A stretch of 17,610 nucleotides of DNA. Source: an uncultured Lachnospiraceae bacterium. GTDB lineage: Bacteria; Bacillota; Clostridia; Lachnospirales; Lachnospiraceae. Position numbers and translations under genes: made by a program. The DNA lies in assembly GCA_946566415.1 (NCBI GenBank), contig CAMNWW010000014.1:1-17610 (forward strand), in the 5' to 3' direction. The notes under the pieces are model-generated. The model did no database searches and was not told the DNA's origin. It was given only the letters and a program-made list of their open reading frames with translations. Positions 12,431 to 17,610 of this stretch are shown here, in pieces (within the stretch, counting starts at the first letter, position 1; each line of letters opens with the position of its first letter).

Positions 12431-14569
12431 ATGGCCAAAGGCAGAGGACAAGTCAAAAAGGAGCAGATTCAGACAGAGCATATGGTATTTGCTCTGGATA
12501 TTGGAACCCGGAGCATTATCGGGATGCTGGGAACGGTTGAGGATGAGAAAGTAAAGATCATTGCCATCGAAAGGGAAGAGCATACGGAGAGGGCGATGAT
12601 TGACGGACAGATTGAGAATATAGAGAAGGTATCGGCGCTGGCGGCAAAGGTGAAAAAGCGTTTAGAGAATAAGGTACACCTTAAGCTGAACCGGGTCTGT
12701 GTGGCGGCGGCAGGCCGTGCGCTCAGAACGAAACGGGCGGATTTTGACCTGACCCTGCCCGATGCGAGAGTAATTGACGATGAGATCATCAGCCGTCTGG
12801 AAGCGGGGGCGATCAGTAAAGCGGAGGAAGCGTTTGAGGCGGAAAATGTGGCGGAGAATGATACACGCCGTTTTTATCTGGTAGGATATACGGTATGTCA
12901 GTATTTTCTGGATGATTATCTGATATCCAGCCTGAAAGACCATCGCGGCAGACATGTGAAAGTAGATTTGATCGCAACATTTCTTCCGAGCGAAGTGGTC
13001 GATAGCCTGTATGCCACTATGAATAAGATCGGGCTTGAAGTGGCGAGCATCACTCTTGAGCCGATCGCGGCCATCAACGCTACGATTCCGGAAAGTCTGC
13101 GTCTGCTGAATCTGGTTATGGTGGATATTGGCGCGGGAACGTCGGATATCGCCGCATGTACAGGGGGAAGCGTGACGGGGTACACGATGGCCACTGTCGC
13201 GGGAGATGAGATTACCGAGACTCTTATGAAGGAGTACCTGGTAGACTTTGCTACTGCGGAGGAGATGAAGACACAGCTTGCCGGGGATGAAGATATTAAC
13301 TTTACGGATATATTGGGGTTTGAAAGGAGCGTTACCTGTGCGGAGGCTCTTCGATGTATCCGCGGGACTTTGGAGAATATATGCAGGGAGATCGCGGGAA
13401 AAGTTCTTGAGATAAACGGCGCGGCTCCGTCCGCGTTGTTCCTGGCGGGAGGCGGAAGCAAGCTTGCAGGGCTGAAAGAGGGAATTACGCAGGCGCTGCA
13501 GATGGATGCCAGCCGTGTGGCGGTCGCGGGGAATAATTTCCGCGCCAGTGCGTTTTCAGAAGAATATGATCTGAATAATCCGGAGTATGCTACTCCGCTT
13601 GGCATCACGATTTCGTCCGGACTGAATATGACGCATGACAGTTTCCGCGTTATCCTGAATGAGAAACCCGCGAAGTTATTCCGAAGCGGCAGTTTTACGG
13701 TGCTGAACCTTCTGATGATGAACGGATACAGTTTCCAGGATATTCTGGGGCGTTCCGGTGCGAACCTTACTGTGTCGGTCAACGGGAAGCGTAAAGTGTT
13801 TTATGGGTCGGCGGCCCTTCCGGCATCCCTTTATATTAATAAAAAGGAAGGGAAGCTTTCGGATATCGTACATGCGGGAGATATTATTGATTTTACTCCC
13901 GCTGTGCGGGGAATGCCTGCAAAAGCGTATCTCCGGGATATAGACGGGGCGCCGGACAGCCCGGAAATTGCGCTGAATGGGCGGTACACTTCTTTGGATA
14001 CGCCTCTTAAGAGCGGCGATATTATTATGATAAAGCTGGCGGATACGCCGAAGGCGGGTCCGGTAGAAAAGAAGAGAGAACCCGAACAGCTTTCTCTGGA
14101 AATGATGACCGAAATGAGGTATGCAAGAGAAGCGCTGTCTGCGTCTGAAGAAATGCAGGAGCCGGAAGACCTGGAGGAGATTTTAGAGGCGGAAGAGCCG
14201 GAAGAAGTTCTGGAATTGGAAGCGGAAGCGGCGGAAGAGCTGGAAGAAGTTTTGGATCCAGAGATGGCTGAGCCGGAAAATATTTCGGAGCCGGAGGAAG
14301 ATTCAGAACCGGAAAAAGTATCTGTGCCTGTCGCCGCTGCAGCAGGCCAGGCCGCGGGAAATATATTGTTTCATTTAAACGATAAGCCCCTTCGTCTGCC
14401 GCGTAAGGAGAACGGGCAGCCATACTATCTGATGGATATGATCGAGTACTCCGGCATTGACCTTAAGAATCCGAAAGGGAAGATACGGCTGAGCGTGAAC
14501 GGAGATTCTGCAATGTTCCAGCAGCCGTTGTTCCAAGGGGACGTTATACGAATAGAGGAAGAAATTTAA
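12431..14569 (+). CDS. FtsA-like actin-fold ATPase with acidic linker and beta-grasp-like C-terminal modules
   Basis: This is a 712-residue protein. Residues about 18-400 form an FtsA-type actin-like ATPase: phosphate-1 loop FALDIGTRSIIG (20-31), an inserted 1C/SHS2-like domain (about 95-190), phosphate-2 loop VDIGAGTSD (231-239) and the adenosine motif LAGGGSKLAGL (338-348). Canonical FtsA is about 420 residues and ends in an amphipathic membrane helix; I see none near residue 400. Instead there is a segment at 420-540 with 'SVNG...GDIIDF' and 'ALNGRYTSLDTPLKSGDIIMI', an acidic Glu/Pro-rich linker (about 575-630) and a last module (645-712) with 'LSVNG..AMFQQPLFQGDVIRI'. The repeated 'NG...PL..GD.I.I' pattern suggests ThiS/TGS-like beta-grasp folds. 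A division or cell-shape role is inferred from the ATPase. It may be distinct from the organism's main FtsA. Confidence 0.85.
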   Translation: MAKGRGQVKKEQIQTEHMVFALDIGTRSIIGMLGTVEDEKVKIIAIEREEHTERAMIDGQIENIEKVSALAAKVKKRLENKVHLKLNRVCVAAAGRALRTKRADFDLTLPDARVIDDEIISRLEAGAISKAEEAFEAENVAENDTRRFYLVGYTVCQYFLDDYLISSLKDHRGRHVKVDLIATFLPSEVVDSLYATMNKIGLEVASITLEPIAAINATIPESLRLLNLVMVDIGAGTSDIAACTGGSVTGYTMATVAGDEITETLMKEYLVDFATAEEMKTQLAGDEDINFTDILGFERSVTCAEALRCIRGTLENICREIAGKVLEINGAAPSALFLAGGGSKLAGLKEGITQALQMDASRVAVAGNNFRASAFSEEYDLNNPEYATPLGITISSGLNMTHDSFRVILNEKPAKLFRSGSFTVLNLLMMNGYSFQDILGRSGANLTVSVNGKRKVFYGSAALPASLYINKKEGKLSDIVHAGDIIDFTPAVRGMPAKAYLRDIDGAPDSPEIALNGRYTSLDTPLKSGDIIMIKLADTPKAGPVEKKREPEQLSLEMMTEMRYAREALSASEEMQEPEDLEEILEAEEPEEVLELEAEAAEELEEVLDPEMAEPENISEPEEDSEPEKVSVPVAAAAGQAAGNILFHLNDKPLRLPRKENGQPYYLMDMIEYSGIDLKNPKGKIRLSVNGDSAMFQQPLFQGDVIRIEEEI

Positions 14570-14571
14570 AA

Positions 14572-15954
14572 ATGATGGAATGGTTAAAAAAACTATTTGC
14601 CCCTGTTGATATGACAGTCGGCAGGCCGTGGGAAGATATCCTGATATTTACGGTCCCCATGCTGATCGGAAATATCGCGCAGCAGCTATACAATACTGTG
14701 GACAGTGTTGTGGTGGGAAATTATGTGGGAGATAATGCGCTGGCGGCGGTAGGAAGCGCCGGACCGATTCTCAATCTTCTGATCGTACTTTTTGTGGGGA
14801 TCAGCGTCGGAGCCGGTATTATGGTTTCCCAGTATTTCGGCGCAAGGAACAGGGAGGATTTATCCAGCACGATCGGCAACAGTATTACGCTGACAGCCTT
14901 GGCGTCTCTGTTTATGATGGTGTTTGCAACGCTGGCGTCACGCCCGCTTTTGATCCTTCTTAGGACGCCGGACAGCATTTTAGACTGGTGTACTTCCTAC
15001 CTGAGGATTTTGTTCATCGGTGTGGCAGGGATGGCCTTTTACAATATATTAAGCGGTATCCTGCGCGGGCTGGGGGACTCCATATCGGCCCTCGTTTATC
15101 TCATTGTAGCGAGTGTACTTAATATCATCCTTGACCTGGTGTTTGTCATCCGGTTTCAGATGGGGGTGTCGGGCGTCGCTCTTGCTACGGTGATCGCCCA
15201 GGCGGTTTCTGCCTTTTTATGTCTGTTGAAACTGATGCGGATGAAGGAGTATTTTGACCTTAAGCCGTCTTATCTCAAAGTGGCGAAGAGACATGCTATG
15301 AATATAGTGCGGCTCGGCGTGCCTTCCGGGGTGACGCAGGCGATTATGTCCATGGCAATGCTGGTGGTACAGTCTTTGACGAACAGTTTTGGAGAACAGT
15401 TTATTGCCGCCAATGTTATTGTGATGCGTGTGGATGGTTTTGCCATGCTGCCGAACTTTTCCTTTGGTACGGCCATGACGACCTATGCCGGGCAGAATGT
15501 CGGAGCGGGCAGGCCAGATAGAGTTTCCCAGGGGGCAAAGCAGGGGACTTTGATGGCTATGGGAGTTTCGACGGTGGTCACAGCATTGATCCTTCTGCTG
15601 GGAAAGAACCTGATGGGAATTTTTACAAGCACAGAATCTTTAGTTGAGCTGAGTATGAGAATGATGCAGATTCTTGCGGCAGGTTACATAGCGGTGGCGG
15701 TAACGCAGAGCCTTTCCGGTGTGATGCGGGGAGCGGGAGATACTATGACGCCGATGTGGATATCCATTTTTTCCACAATCATATGCCGTGTCCCGATCGC
15801 CTACGGTCTGGTATATTTGACACGAAGCGCACAGTATCCGAAAGGGCGCAGCGATAGCATTTTTATTTCCTTACTGATATCATGGCTTTTGGGCGCTCTT
15901 GTCACGGGAATATTTTATCGGAGGGGAAAATGGAAGAGCAAAGGACTGAGTTAG
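14572..15954 (+). CDS. MATE family exporter (second)
   Basis: This 460-residue MATE exporter has twelve predicted helices in two bundles. N-half signatures are FTVPMLIGNIAQQLYNTVDS, VGNYVGDNALAAVGS and VGAGIMVSQYFGARN; the C-half repeat is TYAGQNVGAGRPDR. It differs clearly from the MATE at 8011-9357 but belongs to the same DinF/NorM-like group. The start lies 2 bp after the FtsA-like stop, with GAGGAAG inside the end of that gene serving as ribosome binding site, so the two are translated from one message. A second ATG directly follows (14575). It ends at a strong hairpin terminator. Substrate unknown. Confidence 0.93.
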   Translation: MMEWLKKLFAPVDMTVGRPWEDILIFTVPMLIGNIAQQLYNTVDSVVVGNYVGDNALAAVGSAGPILNLLIVLFVGISVGAGIMVSQYFGARNREDLSSTIGNSITLTALASLFMMVFATLASRPLLILLRTPDSILDWCTSYLRILFIGVAGMAFYNILSGILRGLGDSISALVYLIVASVLNIILDLVFVIRFQMGVSGVALATVIAQAVSAFLCLLKLMRMKEYFDLKPSYLKVAKRHAMNIVRLGVPSGVTQAIMSMAMLVVQSLTNSFGEQFIAANVIVMRVDGFAMLPNFSFGTAMTTYAGQNVGAGRPDRVSQGAKQGTLMAMGVSTVVTALILLLGKNLMGIFTSTESLVELSMRMMQILAAGYIAVAVTQSLSGVMRGAGDTMTPMWISIFSTIICRVPIAYGLVYLTRSAQYPKGRSDSIFISLLISWLLGALVTGIFYRRGKWKSKGLS

Positions 15955-15993
15955 TATACTGGCTGTCAGTACAACAAAGTGGGATAAGATAAA

Positions 15994-16044
15994 ACGACAA
16001 ACAGGGAACCGTTTTCAGGAAAAACGGCTCCCCTTTTTTGTCGT
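15994..16044. terminator. Long bidirectional hairpin terminator between MATE and Sir2 genes
   Basis: An outer stem ACGACAAA (15994-16001) with TTTGTCGT (16037-16044) encloses an inner stem pairing GGGA plus CCGTTTT with AAAACGG plus TCCC, with one A/C mismatch. The inner stem is followed by six T on the plus strand. On the minus strand the outer A run gives T's, so it can serve both converging genes. Confidence 0.88.
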
Positions 16045-16049
16045 ATGGT

Positions 16050-16769
16050 TCAGACATGAATCTGTTCCAGTACTTCGCCGATAGGGTCGTGGATCGTAAG
16101 GTCCGCGCGCACATCTTTTGCCGTGGCGTCTTTGTTGATAACGACCAGATGTCTGCCGTGGAAATAATCGATGAACCCGGCTGCCGGATAGACGATCAGG
16201 GAGGTGCCTCCGATGATCAGCATGTCGGCCTCCGAGATGGCACGGATACTTTTCTGGATAATGGAAGGGTCCAGGCCTTCTTCATAGAGAACAACATCCG
16301 GGCGGATCGTTCCGCCGCACTCACAGACAGGGATGCCGGATGCTTTTTTTACATAATCGGCGTCGTAGGATTTATGACAGCGCATACAATAATTGCGGAG
16401 AATGCTGCCGTGAAGTTCAAGGACATTTTTACTGCCAGCCGCCTGGTGCAGACCGTCGATATTCTGAGTAATAACGGCGGTCAGTTTTCCGGCCTTTTCC
16501 AGTTCCGCGAGTTTTAAATGGGCCGGATTCGGTTTTGCGTCCAGGAACATCATTTTCTCTTTATAAAAATCATAGAATGCTTCTGTATTTTTCATAAAGA
16601 AAGAGTGACTTACGATCTCCTCCGGCGAATATCGGTATTTTTGGCGGTACAGCCCGTCCGCGCTGCGGAAATCGGGAATATTGCTTTCCGTGGAAACACC
16701 TGCGCCGCCGAAAAATACGATTCGGCTGCTTGTGTCAATCATTTGCTGTAATTGCTCGATAGAATTCAT
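16050..16769 (-). CDS. Sir2-family NAD-dependent protein deacylase
   Basis: This 239-residue sirtuin removes acyl groups from lysines using NAD+, giving nicotinamide and O-acyl-ADP-ribose. It shows the NAD-binding motif GAGVSTESNIPDFRS (residues 23-37), the TQNIDGLH motif (101-108), catalytic His120 in ELHGS, a zinc site with Cys128, Cys131, Cys149 and Cys151 (CMRC and CECGG), and GGTSLIVYPA for the ribose. All catalytic residues are present. The second cysteine pair is CxC rather than CxxC, which I believe is common in this bacterial subgroup. Length is typical of bacterial CobB/SrtN-like enzymes. A GGGGGA ribosome binding site precedes the start. It is monocistronic, divergent from the YitT gene. 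Confidence 0.95.
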   Translation of the reverse strand: MNSIEQLQQMIDTSSRIVFFGGAGVSTESNIPDFRSADGLYRQKYRYSPEEIVSHSFFMKNTEAFYDFYKEKMMFLDAKPNPAHLKLAELEKAGKLTAVITQNIDGLHQAAGSKNVLELHGSILRNYCMRCHKSYDADYVKKASGIPVCECGGTIRPDVVLYEEGLDPSIIQKSIRAISEADMLIIGGTSLIVYPAAGFIDYFHGRHLVVINKDATAKDVRADLTIHDPIGEVLEQIHV

Positions 16770-16883
16770 GGATATCCCCCTTTTCTGAAAATATTTGAGA
16801 GCCGATATGTCTGTACTTCTTTCTACCCCGCGGGCGGGGGAATTCGTACTAAAGCTCGTGAAATACCTCGCTAAGTACTCATT

Positions 16884-16892
16884 ATTATACCA
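16884..16892 (-). promoter_or_regulatory. Probable Sir2 promoter (extended -10)
   Basis: On the minus strand TGG precedes a perfect TATAAT (16884-16889), forming an extended -10. No good -35 lies at 17 bp (TTGTAG is at 20 bp). The leader to the Sir2 start would be about 105 nt and contains a CCCCG/CGGGG hairpin (16826-16839). Confidence 0.5.
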
Positions 16893-16932
16893 AGCAATCG
16901 GCGCGGAGGCTACAAGAAATTTTATTTTCCGC

Positions 16933-16961
16933 TTGTCTGATAATATTTCAGCGAGTATACT
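16933..16961 (+). promoter_or_regulatory. Probable YitT-gene promoter with palindromic site
   Basis: TTGTCT (16933-16938), a 17-bp spacer and TATACT (16956-16961) form the best rightward promoter. The -10 is the left half of the palindrome TATACTTATCAGTATA (16956-16971), and CTGATAA/TTATCAG (16937-16943, 16961-16967) form a second inverted pair. A repressor bound here would block the promoter. A further TATAAT at 16973-16978 lacks a -35. Confidence 0.5.
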
Positions 16962-16989
16962 TATCAGTATATTATAATTAGAATGCAGT

Positions 16990-17007
16990 CTGTTTTGGGG
17001 AAAACAG
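16990..17007 (+). other. Perfect hairpin in the YitT-gene leader
   Basis: CTGTTTT and AAAACAG pair around a GGGG loop, 36 bp before the start codon. There is no T run after it, so it is not a standard terminator. It could be an operator or an mRNA-stability stem. Confidence 0.45.
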
Positions 17008-17042
17008 TACCGGATTTGAATGCTATGTTAGGAGAGGTTGAG

Positions 17043-17610
17043 ATGAAGCTGTCAAATTGGAAAAATCTGTGTCTTATTTTATTAGGAAATACGATCTATG
17101 CACTGGCTGTGGCGGTGTTTATTCTTCCGAACAACTTGATTACCGGGGGGACGACCGGGCTTGGCATCACAATGGAGCATTATCTGCATTTGCCGATCCA
17201 TACTTTTGTATTGATTTTTAATGCGCTGATGTTCCTTCTGGGCGCGTTGATTCTGGGGATGAAGTTTGCGCTTACGACGCTTGTCAGTACATTTTATTAT
17301 CCTGTTATCCTGGGAGTTTTTACGCAGATTCCCGCGCTTTCACAGGTGACGCAGGATAAGATGCTGTCAACGATCTGCGGCGGTCTTATGATCGGGGCAG
17401 GAATCGGTGTGGTCATTCGGGCGGGTGCGTCCACAGGAGGTATGGATATTCCGCCGCTTGTACTAAATAAAAAATTCGGGCTGTCGGTTTCGGTTATGCT
17501 GTATGTGTTTGATTTCGTAATTCTGATTATGCAGATGCTTTTTTCTGACAAGGAACAGATCATTTACGGCATTCTCCTTGTCTTGATCTATACGGTTATC
17601 TTGGATAAGG
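17043..17610 (+). CDS. YitT family membrane protein, truncated by the window edge
   Basis: An open frame of 189 codons runs off the right edge without a stop. It starts MKLSNWKNLCLILLGNTIYA behind AGGAGAGG (17030-17037). The N-terminal part has several hydrophobic helices; the motif PNNLITGGTTGLGI and, near residue 135, RAGASTGGMDIPPLVLNKK are characteristic of the YitT/DUF161 family (usually about 280-300 residues with a C-terminal cytoplasmic DUF2179 domain, which would lie beyond the window). The molecular function of the family is unsettled. It is divergent from the Sir2 gene across about 270 bp. Confidence 0.9.
   Translation, partial: MKLSNWKNLCLILLGNTIYALAVAVFILPNNLITGGTTGLGITMEHYLHLPIHTFVLIFNALMFLLGALILGMKFALTTLVSTFYYPVILGVFTQIPALSQVTQDKMLSTICGGLMIGAGIGVVIRAGASTGGMDIPPLVLNKKFGLSVSVMLYVFDFVILIMQMLFSDKEQIIYGILLVLIYTVILDK

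Noticed and set aside
12916..13782. A 288-codon minus-strand open frame inside the FtsA-like gene
   Set aside because: It is antisense to the conserved ATPase domain, has a Ser/Arg-rich composition typical of reverse-frame reading, and shows no start signal.
16038..16517. A 159-codon plus-strand open frame opposite the Sir2 gene
   Set aside because: The minus-strand frame has every sirtuin catalytic motif; this one begins within the convergent terminator region and lacks a ribosome binding site.
16795..16977. A 60-codon plus-strand frame between the Sir2 and YitT genes
   Set aside because: No ribosome binding site; it runs across both predicted promoters and the palindromic site, so it is treated as regulatory DNA.
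1..17610. CRISPR array, insertion sequence or prophage
   Set aside because: No regularly spaced direct repeats, transposase, integrase or phage structural genes are visible.

Overview
The window reads as a low-to-medium GC Firmicutes chromosome, most likely a gut Lachnospiraceae (Clostridia). This rests on the gene set (Bce-type antibiotic-sensing modules, paired MATE exporters, a YitT protein, an FtsA-like protein of about 700 residues), strong AGGAGG-type ribosome binding sites and sigma-A-like promoters. There is no rRNA or other taxonomic marker, so the family assignment is inference.

Positions 1-7219 are a peptide-antibiotic sensing and resistance island. A BceRS-like two-component pair (response regulator, then histidine kinase) runs leftward. 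A BceAB-like ABC ATPase and permease, followed directly by a second BceRS-like pair, run rightward as a tight four-gene operon. Both kinases have two membrane segments and essentially no extracellular sensor, as expected if they sense through the flux of the transporter. The roughly 890 bp between the divergent units carries three things: a folded element bounded by inverted repeats (1861-2058), a complete but tiny type I toxin-antitoxin locus (2064-2382), and a palindrome-rich stretch (2455-2650) that ends at the bceA-like promoter.

The toxin-antitoxin locus is the most notable find. A 28-residue holin-like (TxpA/Hol_Tox type) membrane peptide is encoded at 2189-2275 on the minus strand. A consensus promoter fires towards it from 2064, and the resulting RNA of about 97 nt ends in a strong terminator that overlaps the toxin 3' end. 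The two convergent transcription units share a 29-bp inverted repeat (25/29 identical) spanning their -10 boxes and presumptive 5' ends.

Positions 7220-7984 are a gene graveyard. Short remnants of a molybdenum hydroxylase (xanthine dehydrogenase-like) FAD subunit, its molybdopterin subunit and a MocA-type cytidylyltransferase are packed together, followed by an internally deleted, frameshifted xanthine phosphoribosyltransferase. All four relate to purine/xanthine use, so a whole purine-catabolism locus appears to have been lost by deletion.

Positions 8011-11670 hold a MATE exporter (minus), a deoC plus alkyltransferase-like protein operon, a solitary purC with its own promoter and terminator, and a tRNA-Leu(CAG) on the minus strand. 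Positions 11911-15954 run rightward: a flavin split-barrel (PNPOx-like) protein, an FtsA-like actin-fold ATPase with an unusual acidic and beta-grasp-like C-terminal extension, and a second MATE exporter beginning 2 bp after it. A strong hairpin terminator separates this from a convergent Sir2 deacylase (minus). A divergent YitT-family membrane protein runs off the right edge.
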